DNA of 64,000 bases. It comes from Prescottella defluvii. Its GTDB lineage: Bacteria > Actinomycetota > Actinomycetes > Mycobacteriales > Mycobacteriaceae. The stretch covers positions 1 through 64,000 of the forward strand of contig NZ_JPOC01000021.1 in NCBI RefSeq assembly GCF_000738775.1, written 5' to 3'. Positions 22,401 through 32,262 of the stretch are shown piece by piece. The notes beneath the pieces are model-generated. The model made no database searches, had not been told where the DNA came from, and saw nothing but the letters and a program-made list of their open reading frames with translations. The position numbers were made by a program, and so were the translations under genes. Each line of letters opens with the position of its first letter. Within the stretch, counting starts at the first letter, position 1.

Positions 22401-25400
22401 TGCGCCCACCGGCGCATCGACGTGCCCACCGGTTCCAGTTCGGGAGTGCGGCCGCTCGCGGCCTGCGCCCACGCCGACGCCAGGTCCGGCACGATCACCC
22501 GCCACGACACCCCGTCGACCACGGTGTGGTGGACCACGATCAGCAGTCGCCCGGCGTCGTGCGGACCGTCGAACCACACGACCCGGACCATCCGGCCCGA
22601 CGCGGGAGTCAACCGGTCGGCGGCCGCCCCGAGTTCCGCGGCCGCGCGGCGCGCGAAGTCCCCGCCGAGGTCCGGAACCGGCAGACGGTCGACGACCTCA
22701 CGTGCATCGACGGCACCGATGGGGAGAACCTCCATGCGCCAGCCGGATTCGTCGTCGACGAGCCGTGCGCGGAGCATGTCGTGCCGGTCGAGGACCGCCT
22801 GCACCGCGGCCACGAGGTCCGCCTCGCGGACACCGGCCGGGAGGTGCAGCAGCACGGATTGCGCGAAGCGGTCGATCCGGCCCGCTGCACGCCGATGCAG
22901 CCACGAGAGGATCGGCGTCGGAGGGACGTTCCCCACCCCGCCGCCGTCGAGTTCCGCGAGCTCGTCGGCCGCTTCGGCCTGCGACGTGGCGATCCTGGCC
23001 AGACCGGCGACGGTGCGGTGGTCGAACACGTCCCGGGGTGTCACCGACACCCCGACCGCCTTCGCGCGGGCGACGAGCTGGATCGACATGATGCTGTCGC
23101 CGCCGAGCGCGAAGAACGAGTCCTCCACCCCGACCTGCTCGAGCCCCAGCACCTCGGCGAACACACCCGCGAGCGTCCGCTCGGCCTCGGTGGTGGGCAT
23201 CCGCACGGTCGATGCCTCGGCGGCGAGGTCCGGTTCCGGCAGCGCGGCACGATCGAGCTTGCCGTGCACGGTCATCGGGATCCGGGAGAGCACTGTGATG
23301 TGGGACGGCACCGTGTACGACGGCAGTCGGGCGGCGAGCGCTTCGTGGAGGTTCGCGGTGTCGATGTCGGCGCCCGCGGCCGGGACCACATAGGCGAGCA
23401 GGCGTTCACCGAGCCGGCCCAACCGGCGGACGTCGACCACCGCGTGCCCGACGTCGGGGTGCTGCGCCAGCACGGCCTCGACCTCGCCGAGTTCGATGCG
23501 GTGCCCGTGCAGCTTGACCTGCCGGTCCCCGCGACCGAGGTACTCGAGATCGCCGACGGCGTTCCACCGCACCCGGTCCCCGGTGCGGTAGGCACGCGCC
23601 CCCGGGGCGCCGCCCGGGTCGGCGACGAATCGTGCCGCGGTGAGCGACGGCCGACGGTGGTAACCCCGTGCCAGACCGGGACCGGCGAGATACAACTCTC
23701 CCGGTGTACCGACCGGGACGGGTCGCAGTCGGCCGTCGAGAACGAGCGCACGGAATCCCCGGATCGGACCGCCGATCGTCACCGTGGCCCCGGGGGTGAG
23801 CGCGTCACTCATCGTGCCGATGACCGTGGTCTCGGTGGGCCCGTACGCATTGATCATCACCCGGCCCGCGGCCCAGCGGTCGGCGACCTCCGGCGGCAAT
23901 GCCTCACCGGCGGCGAGCACGCACAAGAGGTCGGCGAGGCCGTCCGGGGCATCGTCGGCCGACGCCGTCGGCGTCGTGGCCAGCACCGTCGGCGTCATGA
24001 TGCAGTGCGAAACCCGTTCGGACACCAGCAGGTCGCGCAACTCGTCGCCGCCGTACACCGTGGACGGGACGATCACCGAGGTCGCGCCGACGCCCGCCGC
24101 GAGCAGCAGTTCGAGGACGGACACGTCGAAGCTGGGCGACGCGACGTGCAGCACCCGCGACTGCGGCGTGGTCCGGCACCGCTCGTGCAGGTCCGCGGCG
24201 AAGTCCGCCAGGCCCCGGTGTGTGACGGCAACACCCTTGGGGATGCCGGTGGACCCGGACGTGTAGATGAGGTAGGCGACATCGTCCGGGCGGAGCGGTG
24301 CGAGCCGCTCGTCGTCACCGATCGGCGGCCCGGAAGACACCGAGGTGGAAAGGCTCTCGTCGATCGCCCACCAGGGGACGGTGTCGGCGAACGAGTCCCG
24401 CAGCGCCGCGGTGGTCAGTCCGATGCTCGCCCCGGAGTCCCGCAACATCAGCTCGACCCGGTCGGCCGGGTGCGCCGGATCCACCGGGAGGAAGGCGGCA
24501 CCGGACTTCGCGACCGCCCACACCCCGATGACGTACGCCGGGCCTCGGGGCATGCCCAACGCCACCACGGACCCCGGACCGATCCCGTCGGCGATCAGCC
24601 TCCGCGCCAGTTCGTCGGACCCCCGGTCGAGTTCGCCGTAGCTCATGTCGGCGCCGTCGAAGCGGAGCGCGGATCGCATCGGATCCGACGCCGCCGCCCG
24701 CGACAGCAGCTCCGCGAGGGTCCGTGGCGCGAGTCCCGGATCACCCCGAACCGGCACCAGCGCAGCATGTTCGGACGGATACAGGAGGTCGATGTCCCCG
24801 ACGGACGCGTCGGCGGAGGTCGCCGCGGCCCGCAGGATCCGCGTCAACCGGTCGGCGAACCCGCGGACCGTCCTCGCATCGAACACGTCGGTCGCGAAGA
24901 CGATCCCCGCCGACATGCCCGCGGCTTCGCCGGCGGGGCCGAAGTCCTCCGCCACGCTCAGTTGCAGATCGAAATTGGCGACCTCGTCGCCGTGGTCGAG
25001 AGCGTGGACCCGCACTCCGGGCAGTTCGACGTCCGGGCGGGCGATCGTCCGGAACTCGAGCAGCACCTGGAACAGCGGGGAGTGCGCGGTGGACCGCGGC
25101 GGGTCCACCGCCTCCACCACCCTCTCGAAGGGGGTGTCGGCGTGCATGAACGCACCCAGATCGGCCTCCCGGACCCGGTGCAACAGGTCCGCGAAGGACA
25201 GGTTCCCGTCGACGACGCAGCGCAGGACGAGGGTGTTGACGAACATGCCGACCATGTCGTCCAGCGCCGCCGCGCCGCGGCCGGCGACGGGGGTGCCGAC
25301 CGCGACGTCGCCGGTCCCGCCGAGCCGGGCCAGCAGCGTCGCCAGCGCCGCATGCATCACCATGAACACACTCGCATCGTGCTCGCGGGCCAACTCGACG

Positions 25401-28400
25401 ATGCGCCCGTGCAGATCGGCCGGGATCTCGAGGTCGACGCGGTCGCCCCGCTGGGACCGCACGTCGGGTCGGGGACGGTCGCACGGCAGGTCCAGCACCG
25501 CCGGCAGACCCTCGAGCGTCGTGGTCCAGTAGTCCAACTGGCGGGCCAGCGGCGAGTCCGGATCGTCCGCGGCGCCCAGCCAGTCCGACTGCCACAGTGC
25601 GTAGTCCGCGTACTGCACGTCGAGCGGCGACCACGACGGTGCACCCGCGGTGGTCCGGGCCGCGTAGGCGGTCGCGAGATCACGCGCGAGCACCCCGAGC
25701 GAGAACCCGTCGGCCAGGATGTGGTGCAGCACCACCGTGAGCACATGCTCGGTGTCACCGATCCGGAACAGGCCGGCGCGCAACGGCACCCGCAGCGTGA
25801 CGTCGAACCCCTGCGACATCAGCGCCCGCATCCGGCGCCGGAGGTCGTCCTCGCCGTCGACGACCCCGCGATCCAGGCCCTCACCGTCGACCCGGAGATC
25901 CGACCGCGGCGACAGCACCTCCTGGCGGGGACCGGTGCCGTCGAGCGGGTAGATCGTGCGCAGCGACTCGTGCCGGGCGACGACGTCTCCGATCGCCGCC
26001 GTGAGCGCGGCCCGGTCGAGCGTCCCGGACAGCCGCAGCGAGAGCGAGATGTTGTAGGCCGGTGATTCCGTGTCGAACTGGTTGATGAACCAGATCCGCT
26101 GTTGGGCGGGCGAGAGCGGAATCCGCGGGGGCCGGGGCCGCGCGACGAGCGGCGGGCGGGCCTGCGGGCCACCTGCGGCGCCCGTTCCACGCACGCGGCG
26201 GGCCAGGCCGGCGACGGTCGGTGCGTCGAACACGTCCCGGATGCCGAGAGCGGCGCCCGTCGCGTCGCCGACGCGGGCCGCCAACTGTGCGGCCACCAGC
26301 GAGTTGCCGCCGAGGGCGAAGAAGTCGTCGTCGATGCCGACCCGGTCGAGCCCGAGCAGGGTGCCGACCGCCAACGCGACCGCCTCCTCCACGAGGTCCC
26401 GGGGGGCCACGAGCGGACGGTCGGCGTCCTCGGGAACGGGCAGCGCCGCCCGGTCGAGTTTGCCGTGCGCGGTCATCGGGAACCGCTCCACGACCGTGAC
26501 CGCCGACGGCACCATGTACTGCGGGAGCGATTTCGCTGCCGCCTCCTTCACCGACTCCGGATCGGGTGTCGCCCCGTCCGACGGCACCACGTACCCGAGG
26601 ATCCGGATGCCGGCCGGGCCGTCGTCGGCGATCGCGACCGCGGCGCCGACCCCCTCCGCCGCGGCCAGGGCCGACTCCACCTCACCCAGTTCCACCCGGT
26701 ACCCGCGGACCTGCACCTGAGCGTCGGCGCGTCCGGCGAAACGGAGCGTGCCGTCGGCTGTCCAGGTGCCGCGGTCTCCCGTCCGATACATCCGGGTACC
26801 GGCACCGAACGGGTCCGGCACGAACCGGCCCGCGGTCAGTGCGGGCCGGTCCAGGTAGCCACGCGACAGCCCGGGGCCGGCCACGTACAGTTCGCCGATC
26901 ACGCCGGGCGGCACGGCGTGCAGGCGTTCGTCGAGCACCCGAACCACCGTCCCGGGCAGCGGGTGCCCGATCGTGTCGGGGCCCCCGCGGGTGGCCGGGT
27001 CGGCGGTGACCGGCCCGTGGGTGACGTGGACGCACGTCTCGGTGATCCCGTACATGTTCGTCAGGCGCGGCGTGCGGTCACCGTGGCGCTCGAACCACGC
27101 CGACAACTGCAGCGGATCGAGCACGTCACCGCCGAAGACCACGTGCCGCAACCGCGGTGCCCACTCCCCGTCGGGCGACGCCCGGTCCGCGTCGATCAAC
27201 TGCCGGAACGCGCCCGGGGTCTGGCTCAGGATCGTCACGCCCTCGTCCCGCACCAGCGCGTGGAAGTCGCGGGGAGACCGGGCCGTGTCGCGGTCGACCA
27301 CGACGACCGTCGCGCCGTGCAGCAACGCACCCCACAGCTCCCACACCGCGAAATCGAAAGCGTACGAATGGAACATCGTCCAGATGTCGGTCGTGTCGAA
27401 CCCGAACAGCGGCGCTGTGCGGTCCAGCAGCGTGACCACGGCGCGGTGCGGGACCACGACGCCCTTCGGCCGGCCCGTCGAGCCGGAGGTGTAGATGACG
27501 TACGCGGCCGCGTCGGGCCGCAGCGGCGACCTGCGGTCGGCGTCGGTGACCGGGTCCGCCGACACCGCGGCGACCGCGGCCCGCACCGGCGCGCCGTCGA
27601 GATCGACGAGCGGGACCGCGACCGGCACCGACGACAACCGTCGGGCTCCGGCGGAATCGACGAGGACGCATGCCGGGCGCGCGTCGGCGAGCAGGAACGC
27701 GATGCGCTCGTCGGGGTAGTCGACATCGACCGGGACGTAGGCGGCTCCCGCACCGACGACCGCGGCGAGGGCGACGGGCAGGTCCGCCGACCGGGCCATC
27801 GCGACGGCCACTCGCGTCTCGGGCCCGACCCCGCGCCCGATCAACCAGCGGGACAGCCGGTTCACGTGTTCGGACAACGCCCGGTACGTCAGCCGCACCG
27901 GACCCGCGACGACGGCGACGGCAGCGGGATCCAGCGAGGCCGCCCGGGCCAGTCGATCCGGCAGCGTCGCGGCCACACCGAGCACGTCCGGCGGCCGCGC
28001 CGACAGTGCGCGTTCGGTGTCGTCGGCCATCTCGAGGTCGCCGACGACGACGTCGCCGTCGGAGGCGATCGCGGCGAGGACGCGCTGCAGTCGGGCGGCG
28101 AAGCCCTCGACCGTCGTGTGATCGAACAGGTCACGCGCGAAATACAGTGCGGCCGAGAGTCCGTCGGGTCGACCGGCGTCGTCGACGTGTTCCCGCACGC
28201 TCAGTTGCAGCTCGAACTTCGCGACCCCCGTGTCGACCTCCCGCACCTCGGCGCGGACGCCGGGCAATTCGACCGACGTGATCGCCGAGGTCTGCAGTTC
28301 GAGCAGTACCTGGACGAGCGGGGCGTGCGCCGGCGAACGATCGGTGGCGAGTGCCTCGACGAGCCGCTCGAACGGAAGGTCCACGTTGGCGAGCGCACCC

Positions 28401-31093
28401 AGATCGGTGTCGCGGACCCCCGCGAGCACCTCGACGAACGTGGCCGCGGGATCGATGTCGGTGCGCAGCACGAGGGTGTTGACGAACATGCCGACGAGAT
28501 CGTCGAGTTCCGTGGCGGCCCGCCCGGCCACCGGGGTGCCGATCGCGACGTCGCGACCGGCCCCGAGTCGCGACAGCAGCACCGCGAACGCGCCGTGAAG
28601 CACCATGAACAGCGTGCAGTCGTTCTTCCGGCCCAGTTCGAGCAGCCGCCGGTGCGTGTCCGGGGCGATCTCGAACGGGACCGTCCCGCCGCGGGTCGTC
28701 ACCGCCGACGGGCGCGGACGATCGTGCGGCAGTGCGATCGCAGGCGGCAGGTCCGCCAACCGGGCCGTCCAGAACCGCAGTTGCCGGGCGGCGACGGAGT
28801 CGCGGTCGCCCTCGTCGCCGAGCATCTCGCGTTGCCACAGCGCATAGTCCGCGTACTGGACCGGCAGCGGCGCCCAGTCCGGCGGACCGTCGGCTCGCCG
28901 CGCACCGTACGCGGTCATCACGTCGCGTGCCAGCGGTGGAACCGACTGTCCGTCCGCGGCGATGTGGTGCACGACCACACCCAGGACGTACTCGTCCGAC
29001 GCGATCCGGAACAGCCGGGTCCGCAACGGAAGCTGTTCGCGCACATCGAACCCCACGACGGCGGCGGCCCGGATCGCGTCCCACACCTCGTCCCGCCCCA
29101 CGACGACCGGCGTCGTGTCCGGCACGGCCGATCCGGCTGCCACGATCACCTGGCGGGGGCCGTCGGCGTCCGCCGGGAAGACCGTACGCAGGGCCTCGTG
29201 GCGCTCGACGACGTCCGCGATCGCGGCGTGCAGGGCCGGGACGTCGAGTCGGCCGGTGAACGCGACGGCGAACGCAATGTTGTAGACCGGCGAATCGGTG
29301 TCGAGTTGGTTGACGAACCACATCCGCTGCTGCGCCGGCGAGAGCGGCAGCCGATCCGGCCGGTCCCGGCGCGCTGGAGGCGGGAGCGGCGCCGGACCGG
29401 TCGGTGATCCGTCCGGGCCGGCCAGCGCGGCGACGTGCCGCGCCAGCCCGCGCGCGGTGGGCATCTCGAACAGGTCCCGCACCGTCAGCCCCGCGTGCAG
29501 CGCCGAGTTCAGGCGGGCCACCACCCTCGTCGCCACCAGCGAGTCGCCGCCGAGATCGAAGAAGCTGTCCTCGGGGCGGACCGGTCGCGCCGTTCCCAGG
29601 ACCGCGGTGAACACGTCCGAGATCTCCTGCTCGGTCCGGCCGTCGTCGACCCGGACCGACGGGCCGGCAGGCTCGGGTTCGGCGGCACGGACCGGCGCCG
29701 GCGCCGGAGCGGACGCTTCCGGCACCGACGGCGCCGCGGCGACGTACACGTCGGTGACCGGCACCTGCGGATCGGCGGCGACGAACCGCTCGAGGACGTC
29801 CAGGAAGTGCCGATGGTGGGACGCCTGGATCGCCGCCGGGTACCGGTGCGGATTCGCCCGGAAGTCGACGAAAGTTCGCACCGGCGTTCCGGATTGGTAG
29901 ACGTTGACCAGCAGGTCGTCCACCGGGCCGGACGTGATGATGTGAAACTCCGTCGCGAGCGGGCCCATCACGATCTCCGGATGGAAGAACATGACGTTGA
30001 CGATCGGCGCCGCCGGATCGCCGCCCCGGTCGCGTCTCATGTCGGCGCGACTACACCGCTGATGCCGCAGCGCCGCAACCAATTCGATCTGCACCCGATC
30101 GACGAGGTCGCCGATCGTGTCGTCGCCGCGGATCTCGACCGGGAGCGGCACCAGGTTGACCGTCATGCCACCCGACCTTCGCAGCACGGCCGTGGTGCGG
30201 GCGGAGACCGGGATGTTCACGACCACGTCACGGCGGCCCGTCGTCCCGCTCAGGAACCACGCGAAGGCCGCGACGATCCGGGCCGCCGCGGACGCGCCGG
30301 CCCCCGGCCCTTCCGCCGGCCGTTCGAGTCGCCGCATCGTCGCATCCGTCAGTGCCGCGGTCACGAGCCGACTTTCGGCAACCGCGGGCGCCGACGAGCC
30401 GGCGAGGACCGAGTCACGCACCCCGTCGAGCCGGCGCACCCAGTACGCGCGGTCGGCGGCGTGCCGGTCCGACGACCGGTAGCGCTCGTCGATCTCGAGC
30501 AGCGTGCGCAGATCGGCTGCGGCCGGCGGATCCGGCTCACGCCCCTCCACCGCAGCGGTGTAGAGGTGCGCGACGCGGTAGAGCATCGTCGCGGCACCGT
30601 AACCGTCGAGCGCGATGTGATGACTTCGGCTGTACCACAGGAAATGTCGATCACCGACCTGCAGGATCACGGTCTGGACGAGGCGGTCGGCGGACAGATC
30701 GAGCGGCGTCGCGGCCTCGCGCTGCATCCACGCGTGGGCCGCGCCGACCGGGTCGGCCTCGGAACGCAGGTCCATCAGCGCGATCGACGTGTCCCGCACC
30801 GGGTCGACATACTGCGCGGGCTCACCGTCGACGGTGACCACCCGCAGGAAGGGCGACTGGAACTCACGGGCCGCGCGAACATTCGCCGCACGCAGCACGT
30901 CGACGTCGAGCGAACCGTCGACCTCCACGTACTGCGCGATGAAGAGCGGGACGTCGGGCACCAGTTGCTGCGCGAACCACAGGGCGCGCTGCGCCTCCGA
31001 CAGCGGAAATCGGTCGGTGCCGCGGGCGGCGTCCGTCCGTGCGGTAGCGGCCGACTCCGCGCGGGCTTCGGGGTGAGGTTCAGCTGAATCCAC
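6548..31093 (-). CDS. Giant multimodular non-ribosomal peptide synthetase, six adenylation domains, TE release
   Basis: About 8181 aa if started at GTG 31093, which has GGGGG six bases upstream. The frame opens at GTG 31180, but that codon has no ribosome-binding site. Domains in order, with approximate key residues: C0 (HHIALDG 157)-T0 (517); C1 (708)-A1 (1200)-T1 (1594); C2 (1790)-A2 (2277)-T2 (2665)-E2 (2853); C3 (3344)-A3 (3811)-T3 (4191); C4 (4380)-A4 (4873)-T4 (5272)-E4 (5464); C5 (5960)-A5 (6435)-T5 (6815); C6 (7004)-A6 (7494)-T6 (7873)-TE (GWSLGG 8012, GHNDM). The condensation HHxxxDG, carrier-protein GG(D/N/T)S and adenylation YTSGSTG cores are all intact. The two domains after E have the DG-WS form of D-to-L condensation domains. 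Expected product: an N-capped hexapeptide, X0-Thr-D-aa-aa-D-(allo)Thr-aa-aa, released by hydrolysis or cyclisation. No MbtH, phosphopantetheinyl transferase or tailoring gene is in the window. The product is unknown. Confidence 0.95.
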   Translation of the reverse strand: MDSAEPHPEARAESAATARTDAARGTDRFPLSEAQRALWFAQQLVPDVPLFIAQYVEVDGSLDVDVLRAANVRAAREFQSPFLRVVTVDGEPAQYVDPVRDTSIALMDLRSEADPVGAAHAWMQREAATPLDLSADRLVQTVILQVGDRHFLWYSRSHHIALDGYGAATMLYRVAHLYTAAVEGREPDPPAAADLRTLLEIDERYRSSDRHAADRAYWVRRLDGVRDSVLAGSSAPAVAESRLVTAALTDATMRRLERPAEGPGAGASAAARIVAAFAWFLSGTTGRRDVVVNIPVSARTTAVLRRSGGMTVNLVPLPVEIRGDDTIGDLVDRVQIELVAALRHQRCSRADMRRDRGGDPAAPIVNVMFFHPEIVMGPLATEFHIITSGPVDDLLVNVYQSGTPVRTFVDFRANPHRYPAAIQASHHRHFLDVLERFVAADPQVPVTDVYVAAAPSVPEASAPAPAPVRAAEPEPAGPSVRVDDGRTEQEISDVFTAVLGTARPVRPEDSFFDLGGDSLVATRVVARLNSALHAGLTVRDLFEMPTARGLARHVAALAGPDGSPTGPAPLPPPARRDRPDRLPLSPAQQRMWFVNQLDTDSPVYNIAFAVAFTGRLDVPALHAAIADVVERHEALRTVFPADADGPRQVIVAAGSAVPDTTPVVVGRDEVWDAIRAAAVVGFDVREQLPLRTRLFRIASDEYVLGVVVHHIAADGQSVPPLARDVMTAYGARRADGPPDWAPLPVQYADYALWQREMLGDEGDRDSVAARQLRFWTARLADLPPAIALPHDRPRPSAVTTRGGTVPFEIAPDTHRRLLELGRKNDCTLFMVLHGAFAVLLSRLGAGRDVAIGTPVAGRAATELDDLVGMFVNTLVLRTDIDPAATFVEVLAGVRDTDLGALANVDLPFERLVEALATDRSPAHAPLVQVLLELQTSAITSVELPGVRAEVREVDTGVAKFELQLSVREHVDDAGRPDGLSAALYFARDLFDHTTVEGFAARLQRVLAAIASDGDVVVGDLEMADDTERALSARPPDVLGVAATLPDRLARAASLDPAAVAVVAGPVRLTYRALSEHVNRLSRWLIGRGVGPETRVAVAMARSADLPVALAAVVGAGAAYVPVDVDYPDERIAFLLADARPACVLVDSAGARRLSSVPVAVPLVDLDGAPVRAAVAAVSADPVTDADRRSPLRPDAAAYVIYTSGSTGRPKGVVVPHRAVVTLLDRTAPLFGFDTTDIWTMFHSYAFDFAVWELWGALLHGATVVVVDRDTARSPRDFHALVRDEGVTILSQTPGAFRQLIDADRASPDGEWAPRLRHVVFGGDVLDPLQLSAWFERHGDRTPRLTNMYGITETCVHVTHGPVTADPATRGGPDTIGHPLPGTVVRVLDERLHAVPPGVIGELYVAGPGLSRGYLDRPALTAGRFVPDPFGAGTRMYRTGDRGTWTADGTLRFAGRADAQVQVRGYRVELGEVESALAAAEGVGAAVAIADDGPAGIRILGYVVPSDGATPDPESVKEAAAKSLPQYMVPSAVTVVERFPMTAHGKLDRAALPVPEDADRPLVAPRDLVEEAVALAVGTLLGLDRVGIDDDFFALGGNSLVAAQLAARVGDATGAALGIRDVFDAPTVAGLARRVRGTGAAGGPQARPPLVARPRPPRIPLSPAQQRIWFINQFDTESPAYNISLSLRLSGTLDRAALTAAIGDVVARHESLRTIYPLDGTGPRQEVLSPRSDLRVDGEGLDRGVVDGEDDLRRRMRALMSQGFDVTLRVPLRAGLFRIGDTEHVLTVVLHHILADGFSLGVLARDLATAYAARTTAGAPSWSPLDVQYADYALWQSDWLGAADDPDSPLARQLDYWTTTLEGLPAVLDLPCDRPRPDVRSQRGDRVDLEIPADLHGRIVELAREHDASVFMVMHAALATLLARLGGTGDVAVGTPVAGRGAAALDDMVGMFVNTLVLRCVVDGNLSFADLLHRVREADLGAFMHADTPFERVVEAVDPPRSTAHSPLFQVLLEFRTIARPDVELPGVRVHALDHGDEVANFDLQLSVAEDFGPAGEAAGMSAGIVFATDVFDARTVRGFADRLTRILRAAATSADASVGDIDLLYPSEHAALVPVRGDPGLAPRTLAELLSRAAASDPMRSALRFDGADMSYGELDRGSDELARRLIADGIGPGSVVALGMPRGPAYVIGVWAVAKSGAAFLPVDPAHPADRVELMLRDSGASIGLTTAALRDSFADTVPWWAIDESLSTSVSSGPPIGDDERLAPLRPDDVAYLIYTSGSTGIPKGVAVTHRGLADFAADLHERCRTTPQSRVLHVASPSFDVSVLELLLAAGVGATSVIVPSTVYGGDELRDLLVSERVSHCIMTPTVLATTPTASADDAPDGLADLLCVLAAGEALPPEVADRWAAGRVMINAYGPTETTVIGTMSDALTPGATVTIGGPIRGFRALVLDGRLRPVPVGTPGELYLAGPGLARGYHRRPSLTAARFVADPGGAPGARAYRTGDRVRWNAVGDLEYLGRGDRQVKLHGHRIELGEVEAVLAQHPDVGHAVVDVRRLGRLGERLLAYVVPAAGADIDTANLHEALAARLPSYTVPSHITVLSRIPMTVHGKLDRAALPEPDLAAEASTVRMPTTEAERTLAGVFAEVLGLEQVGVEDSFFALGGDSIMSIQLVARAKAVGVSVTPRDVFDHRTVAGLARIATSQAEAADELAELDGGGVGNVPPTPILSWLHRRAAGRIDRFAQSVLLHLPAGVREADLVAAVQAVLDRHDMLRARLVDDESGWRMEVLPIGAVDAREVVDRLPVPDLGGDFARRAAAELGAAADRLTPASGRMVRVVWFDGPHDAGRLLIVVHHTVVDGVSWRVIVPDLASAWAQAASGRTPELEPVGTSMRRWAHALRDVAGRRRREIPLWEKIIGAGDPPLGRRAADPTRDVHAAVEVLPVDLPPELTVPVLTTLPTAIHGTPVDVLLTALAMAVRRWTTERDGTAIDPILGIEGHGREETLVPGADLSRTVGWFTTIHPTRPDLSSIDLDDAFDGGPAAGHAVKQVKEHLRSIPDHGLGYGLLTERDSEAGARLRCSPQILLNYLGRLAPGDDTAPRAWMPVEGDGGLGGTQDPDMPVLAPLDIAAGIGAGRGGAALQSTWSFAPGVFSGTDIRRLAQLWRDALAALATYSRSPDAGGLTPSDLALVRLDQATIDTLEAQRPGLVDVWPLTPLQSGLLFHARMAGNAPDSYTVQIVVDLRGEPDRERLVASARAVLRGNPNLRACFVDDGAGETLQVIAADVAVPWNEIDLSGLDDPAREQHWQALLSDDRATAFPMGRAPLMRFVLVRLAPGRYRLLVTHHHILLDGWSTPLLLQQLLTLYAAEADPSVLPHGGEYRDYLVWLAGQDGSAAAWRDALAGAPEPTLLAPTLPALQSDELAVAAVTVTLDEAETAALTRVARDRDVTVNTVVQVAWALVLGVLTGRSDVVFGATVSGRAPEVPGIETMIGLFINTVPVRVTLDPRETVGDLLTRVQGEQSALMDHHHIGLADIQQSAGPGAVFDTLTVFESYPVDRAALEDGTDIAGLHVDGVEGLDATHYPITVTVGLTDRLEVSLKYRVGSVAPAAAESVAARLRSALTTISHADGLPLAAVDLLSDRERETGAPTRDTAPAPPRLLPDLLTAAVSGHADAVAVDARGGRLTYRGLDELSNRWARSLIGVGAAPGVVVACAIPRSLESVLAVWAVAKTGAAFVPVDPTYPRARIEHMITDSGASVGLTTATHRDGLPGTLRWLVLGDPPEGVAAEPVSAEERVRPVLVDDVAYLIYTSGSTGRPKGVSVTHRGLASLLAEQRARYPITPDARCLHICSPSFDVSVLELLQASVAGATLVVAPPDVYGGDPLGDLLRRERITHACITPAALATVEPERLDQLEVLVVAGDAVGPELVADWAPGRIMLDGYGPTESTVLSTISAPLVPGADIPIGTPVRGTAVVVLDAFLRRVPVGVPGELYLSGAGTARGYHRRAGLTAARFVACPLGPPGSRMYRTGDVVRRRPDGALDYLGRSDFQTKVRGFRIEPGEIDAVLVAHPAVAHAVTAAHRRGGGDPLLVSYVVPGADHDIDVSALTEFAAQRLPAHLLPNAVVVLDEIPLTPVGKLDREALPAPDFTSAAPRFRAPSTPAEQQVVTVFAEVTGVERVGVDDNFFALGGNSLSATRAVARINRALGSAIDVRDLFACGTPGRLAARAGRAGSDGTADRRALRAGVRPERVPLSWAQERMWFVNQFEPASAAYNVPMALRLSGVLDVAALRSALVDVVERQELLRTVFPASASGPAQVTVPAGDVVGTLTPEPIAADAVADRVAEVVGGGFDVAERVPVRVALLKVAAEVHVLVLVVHHIVADGFSIGPLARDVATAYAARVTGAAPGWDRLPVQYADYALWQRDVLGAPGDPQSALAREESWWLARLGGAPPVAALPLDRPRAGHRSTAGGRASFAVGADIHRRLADLARQHDSTLFMVVHAALVALLSRIGADRDVVIGTPVAGRGEAELDDVVGMFVNTLPLRTAVDPGASFADLLDVVRDGDIDAFAHADVPFERIVERLGAGRSTSYAPLVQVMLEFRNVERPRVQLPGLTVEALDVDPGEVKFDLQFGIGETHDGDGEATGLSGDLLYASDIFDRATATELAEMTARVLAEFAADPRRPVGDLDLTGAPTGAAAEEGAPIAADTTLADLFAASVAAAPHADAVVAGTERISYRQLDERSNRLARWMIDRGIGPESVVAVVMGRSADLVATLVGVVRAGAAYLPVDPGYPADRIRFVVGDAGAACALVDGAFRRDRADVVLPEGLPVMCVDSPDTRDEVDRYPAAPVTDTDRTRPLHPDSLAYLIYTSGSTGRPKGVTVTHRNVATLLTGVRDVLGFGSGDVWTMFHSFAFDFAVWELWGALGFGGRVVVVDYHTARDPRALLRLLRDESVTVLSQTPSAFHPLADADADSPGDLALRYVVFGGETLDATRLSGWIERHGDTAPVLVNMLGITETCVHVTWRRIDAAAVRAERAQRPVGSAVGVGLPGVRVRVLDDRLHPVPPGVAGELYVCGPQVARGYRGRPGLTAARFVADPFLGGQRMYRSGDRVRWTTSGGLEYLGRRDFQVQVRGFRVEPGEVEAALLAVPGVASAVVLTRAGDTGGRRLFGYVVPEPGHEPDPDAILAEAGQRLPTYMVPAAVVVLDAFPMTVNGKVDRAALPDPAPSAGAGRAPATDVERILAGLFAEILGARSVGADDSFFGLGGDSIMSIQLVARAQSAGVTLTPRDVFERRTVAGLAEVAEYSERRGPAPLRELPGGGVGDVVTTPIVHWLADRGGDADRYSQSVLLDLPPDIDGDVLARGLEAVLDRHDMLRSRLRPDARSGTGLRIEVRPPGAVDARAIVEGVPVETVSGTGFTASARAALEAAADRLDPMSGSMIQLVRFAAADGARLLIVAHHLVIDGVSWRILVPDLAAACSAVAAGTDPALPPAGTSMRTWADGLATVAPARAAELDLWRSATADDGRCPVGRALDPHVDVASTLDRVEVELPAEVTAALTTTVPDRFHGSVDDGLVTVLALALVQWRRERGGDGDAVAVVLEGHGREQQVVPGADLSRTVGWFTSLYPVRLDFAGVDIAAVDRADDGAVVGAAVKTVKEQLRAIPDHGIGFGMLRYLDDATAAVLAPRRLPDISFNYLGRFDTGTTDRAAGTWLPVEDSGLRGVVAPNLPVVFAIDVNAVTVSGPDGPRLSATWDFPRGVLSSGEVQRLAQLWIGAAEALAAHVRTPGAGGSTPSDLDLVEVDQATIDRLEQRYPGLADLWPLSPMQRGMLFHAELAADSTDAYLVQLILTLEGAVDGPRLRRAGRTLLDRHPNLRTAYTRLPSGDPVQVVCTGVEAAWHEIDLSGLGEREAGTRLAALLDGDRATPFDVTTAPLLRMMLVHMPGGAHRVVLTEHHILFDGWSTPLLLEEFVTLYLTGGDDVALPRPRSHRRYLEWLARQDREAALDAWVRAVGDIDDPTLLLPGHAAATEAYTESRDRTYRLDAPTSERLRNLARARGVTLNTVVQASWGIVLGLLTGRDDVVFGATVSGRPPHIAGIETMIGLFINTVPVRVRLDPYASLGELLDRVQAAQSAMLDHHHVGLAEIQQAVGPGSIFDTLTVFESYPTRTTASGDTDLDGMRLTGVEARDSAHFPLSVVASAPDEQLQVTMKFRPDLVGGATVAGIAARLLRVLHAFAGLVDDPQRRLAALDLLTGAERRALVPVRGGRRSALRTLPEILDAAVARDPEATALVNGAREVTYGELDSWSNRLARTLIDCGVGPESRVVLGIPRSIESVVAMWAVARAGGAFVPVDPDYPAERVVAMVDDSGADIGLTTTAHRPRLPDGPRWLVLDDDGFVAALTDTSAGPITDTDRAAPLRLDAAAYLIYTSGSTGRPKAVTVTHRGLGNYADAQRDACGVTAEARTLHFSSPSFDVSVLEYLLCFAVGATMVLVPRTVYGGSELTAVLRKQRVTHAFITPAALASVDPSGLDDLECALVGGEAWPPELVDDWLPQRRILNVYGPTETTIVVNIEEFVADQETEHSLGRPIPGVTETVLDSRLQPVPAGVRGDVYVAGPGVARGYHRRPGLTAARFLPDPFGAPGDRMYRTGDVGAWTADGKLEYLGRSDFQVKIRGFRIELGEIDAVLTGHPDVRFATTLGRRGPGGDTVLVSYVVARDGGRIDVDDLRGRLAERVPEHMVPTAFVVLDDIPLTPVGKLDRRALPEPEFGFTAAVFRAPTDPVEEAITTVFAEVLGVDRVGTGDGFFDLGGNSLSATRAVARLDETLGIDLGVRALFEAPTAAALAERIEHADTGPSGRPVLEAVPRPAEIQLSAAQQRMWFINQFDPSSPAYNVPLVVRLTGDLDVPALRAAVVDVVSRHESLRTRFPIGADGPIQDVRPVAEVAIELDPVAVDGEDELRDRTRATVSTGFDVTERIPVRGTLLVAPPDEHVLVLVAHHIVIDGYSLGPLSRDLMRAYAARTVGREPDWDRLAVQYADYTLWQRTLLGDDADPGSVLSRQLEYWTEALSGAPDLLRLPTDRPRPAQQSFRGDRVAFVLDPGLHRRLVTFARDHGTSLFMVIHAALAVLLARMGDTDDIVVGTPIAGRGERALDDLVGMFVGTLALRTRIAARQSFSDLLESVREVDLGAFAHADVPFERVVEALDPARTTAYSPLFQVALEFQNDERVRLGLSGLTLEVLPVASGVVKEDLEFVLGERFDDAGAPAGIVGSIEFATDLFDRDTVRGLAERFVRIVETATVEPGRPVGDLEILHPRELAGLVPARGGPDAPTLLLADLLVAAARTPDAVAVVCDGRELSYRELDERSNRLARRLIGMGAGPETYVALGLARSVSSVLAVWAVARTGAAFVPVDPGYPDERITRMLTDSAAGLGVTVRSSRDRLPDSVNWVVLDDPDAEAAVAAESAAPIEDTERIRPLRAEHPAYLIYTSGSTGTPKGVVLTHRGLANLAAEERERLGVTPHARTLHFASPSFDASVFESVMALSAGATMVVVPSDVYGGAEFADLLETGRVTHGFVTPTTLASVDPLGLENLRTLVVAGEPCPPELVTRWAPGRTMLNAYGPTETTIMANISAPMRPGEPVTFGGPIRGVTELVLDPRLHPVPRGVVGELYIAGPALARGYHRRPGLTAGRFVADPFGRPGERIYRTGDLVRWRGDDTLEYIGRSDFQVKVRGFRIEPGEVDAVLTAQPGVGFAVTLARPGPAGNMLLCSYVRPVDGAHLDADDLRRDVGRHLPAHMVPASVTVLDRIPLTPTGKLDRDALPPPRFMSAAAEFREPSGPIEAAVVEVYTDVLGVERIGLDDSFFDLGGTSLLATKVVTALRARLGPTVTLQELFLEPTPAGLAGRITDAATGGVDDALRPVIPLRSNGSARPLFCVHPGIGLSWGYAGLVRYLPVERPVFGLQLPVITDGPQYDSLDDLAARYVDEVTAMAPDGPYDLLGWSLGGVIAHAMAVELQRRGRSVATLAVMDAYPDDGSEPLLGRLDLTDLLRGLGFEPPATEHAADYVDAARMLNAHFGTGDAVTAGHLERINDGYAHSRLLVHRFAPGIYDGDLLVFPAARGQGGGTDRSAREWRPLVTGRIEEHAVDCGHNDMIDPDALAVIGPVLAAWLAGR
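10490..13679 (-). other. NRPS module 5 (DCL C-A-T), residue unknown
   Basis: C5 has [10 protein letters not shown] and [11 protein letters not shown], the D-accepting type expected after E4. The A5 pocket reads D-V-L-F-L-G-V-I-V-(K), hydrophobic and without a known match. The carrier is [12 protein letters not shown], nearly the same as T3. Confidence 0.78.
13680..18349 (-). other. NRPS module 4 (C-A-T-E), predicted D-(allo-)threonine
   Basis: C4 has HHIVADGFS. The A4 pocket reads D-F-W-S-V-G-M-V-H-(K), identical to A1, so threonine is predicted. T4 is [13 protein letters not shown]4 has [12 protein letters not shown] and [11 protein letters not shown]. Epimerising L-Thr at the alpha carbon gives D-allo-Thr, as seen in mycobacterial glycopeptidolipids. 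Confidence 0.8.
18350..21519 (-). other. NRPS module 3 (DCL C-A-T), residue unknown
   Basis: C3 has [10 protein letters not shown] and the [11 protein letters not shown] start of condensation domains that accept a D-residue donor, consistent with the preceding epimerase. The A3 pocket reads D-V-L-C-V-A-G-V-L-(K), which has no known match. The carrier is [12 protein letters not shown]. Its layout and sequence are close to module 5, suggesting duplication. Confidence 0.8.
21520..26159 (-). other. NRPS module 2 (C-A-T-E), D-configured residue of unknown identity
   Basis: C2 has HHILADGFS. The A2 pocket reads D-V-L-I-L-A-A-V-I-(K), which I cannot match to a known code; the lining is hydrophobic. 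T2 has [10 protein letters not shown], the GGDS form typical before an epimerase. The E domain has [12 protein letters not shown] and [11 protein letters not shown]. The residue is therefore expected to leave as D. Confidence 0.8.
26160..29379 (-). other. NRPS module 1 (C-A-T), predicted threonine
   Basis: C1 has HHIAADGQS. The A1 pocket residues, aligned on GrsA positions, read D-F-W-S-V-G-M-V-H-(K), close to the common threonine code DFWNIGMVHK. The core [11 protein letters not shown] and [11 protein letters not shown] are intact. The carrier motif is [11 protein letters not shown]. Threonine is the best-supported specificity in the protein. Its side-chain hydroxyl could later serve for lactone closure. 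Confidence 0.8.
29380..31040 (-). other. NRPS loading didomain C0-T0 without adenylation domain
   Basis: The first condensation domain resembles EntF-type starter C domains: [14 protein letters not shown], then [15 protein letters not shown] and [11 protein letters not shown] in the same order as in EntF. Such domains accept an acyl or aryl group from a separate carrier or acyl-CoA. It is followed by a Pro/Ala/Glu-rich linker and a carrier domain ([16 protein letters not shown]) with no A domain between. The carrier must be loaded in trans or hold an intermediate. The serine attachment site is intact. Confidence 0.85.
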
Positions 31094-31316
31094 GTATCGC
31101 CCCCAAGAGAGGTTGGTTCGCCGCGGCGGCTCGCGCCACCGTCGTCGAACAAACACTTCCTCGGGCGGAAGCCGTCCCACGACGGGCAGCGCCTACCTGC
31201 AGTATCCGCCCGCGTCGTGGCCGCGGTCCAGATCGGCAGGTCAGACACGTCGACGGACCGACGTCGGGAGCAGCGGACGCTCCGCCGGGGCGAATCGGGC
31301 ATGGATACTGGCACGC

Positions 31317-32084
31317 ATGAGTGAGCGCGTCGAGGGCAGCGGACCCGACAGCAACGACGATCCCGCGGACTTCCGCGTCCACGTCGCGACCCAGGCCATC
31401 CGACTGTTCGCCGAACACGGCTACGAGGCCACCACGGTCGATCAGATCGCCGCCGCGGCCGGCGTCTCGCGGCGCACGTTCTTCCGGCAGTTCCGGTCCA
31501 AGGAGGACGTGATCTTCGCCGATCACGAATCGCTGCTCGAACAGGCCGCGGACTACCTCGCGGGTACCGGGGAGGATCCGTGGGTGGCGGTGTGCGAGGC
31601 CGCCCGCCTGGTCTTCGACCGGTTCCGGGAGAACCGCGAGCTGTCCGTGCGCCGCTACCAGGTGGTCCAGCGGGTGCCCGCGCTGCGCGACCGCGAACTC
31701 GTCACGGGCCACCGCTACGAGCGCTTGTTCACCGACCACCTGCGCAGCTCGGTCCCGTCCGCGAGGCCGCTGGACGTCGTCGGGTTCGCGGCCGGCGTGA
31801 CCGCGTGCCACAACTACCTGTTGCGCGCGATGATCCGCGGTGACGAGACGGCCACCGCCGAGGAGTTGCAGCGCACCCTGGTCGAGATTCGCCGCAAGTT
31901 CGGAGCCGTCACCCGCGAGACCGCCGCGCCTGCCGTGACCTCCCCGGACGCGACGGACGCCCGCCCGCCCGAGGCCGTGACCGTGGTGACCTACCCGCCC
32001 GGAACGCCCCCCGCCGAGGTGGCGCGGCGGGTGCGCCTGCAGCTCGAGGCGGCCGGGATCGGAACCCCGCCTACCACCCCTTGA
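31317..32084 (+). CDS. TetR-family regulator upstream of fadE25
   Basis: A 255-aa TetR protein starting at ATG 31317 (MSERVEGSGPD). Upstream in-frame codons belong to the NRPS promoter and were excluded. The HTH region, about residues 20-65, is FRVHVATQAIRLFAEHGYEATTVDQIAAAAGVSRRTFFRQFRSKEDV. The C-terminal 60 residues form a Pro/Ala-rich stretch ending in a predicted helix (EVARRVRLQLEAAG), longer than in most TetR proteins. The gene diverges from the giant NRPS gene with 223 bp between starts, and fadE25 follows 178 bp downstream with two copies of TGGCACTNAGTGCC between them. It probably controls fadE25 in response to acyl-CoA. Control of the NRPS is possible, but no matching operator is visible in that promoter. 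Confidence 0.87.
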   Translation: MSERVEGSGPDSNDDPADFRVHVATQAIRLFAEHGYEATTVDQIAAAAGVSRRTFFRQFRSKEDVIFADHESLLEQAADYLAGTGEDPWVAVCEAARLVFDRFRENRELSVRRYQVVQRVPALRDRELVTGHRYERLFTDHLRSSVPSARPLDVVGFAAGVTACHNYLLRAMIRGDETATAEELQRTLVEIRRKFGAVTRETAAPAVTSPDATDARPPEAVTVVTYPPGTPPAEVARRVRLQLEAAGIGTPPTTP

Positions 32085-32085
32085 C

Positions 32086-32100
32086 TGGCACTTAGTGCCA
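32086..32100. promoter_or_regulatory. Palindromic operator candidate TGGCACTTAGTGCCA
   Basis: A perfect 15-base palindrome (7-bp arms, one central base) starting two bases after the TetR stop. A second copy with centre G lies exactly 100 bp downstream. It is the likely TetR binding site controlling fadE25. Confidence 0.65.
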
Positions 32101-32185
32101 TGCTTGACTGGGGGCATTCGTGGGCTCACGTGCGCGATCGGCTGAAATCTGCCGACGGGCACGCCACAGTACGACGATGCGAACC

Positions 32186-32199
32186 TGGCACTGAGTGCC
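32186..32199. promoter_or_regulatory. Palindromic operator candidate TGGCACTGAGTGCC
   Basis: Second copy of the GGCACTNAGTGCC palindrome, with its outermost arm base changed. It lies 64 bp before the fadE25 start codon. The two copies are 100 bp apart, start to start, which would allow looping or cover two overlapping promoters. Confidence 0.65.
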
Positions 32200-32210
32200 C
32201 CATTCACTCG

Positions 32211-32228
32211 GTGTCGGTCGACCGACAC
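32211..32228. promoter_or_regulatory. 18-bp perfect palindrome in the fadE25 leader
   Basis: GTGTCGGTCGACCGACAC is perfectly self-complementary and lies 34 bp upstream of the fadE25 ATG. It could be a second operator of a different regulator, or an mRNA hairpin. It is unlike the neighbouring GGCACT sites. Confidence 0.5.
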
Positions 32229-32262
32229 GACAGACCGTCCCGCACAACCGAGGAGCGTCCCC

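Noticed and set aside
21173-26065. Long plus-strand open frame of 1630 codons opposite the NRPS, and others such as 9494-12925 and 26102-29407
   Set aside because: These are antisense shadows caused by high GC and low stop frequency; the proteins are Arg/His-rich without domain motifs, whereas the minus strand encodes intact NRPS domains.
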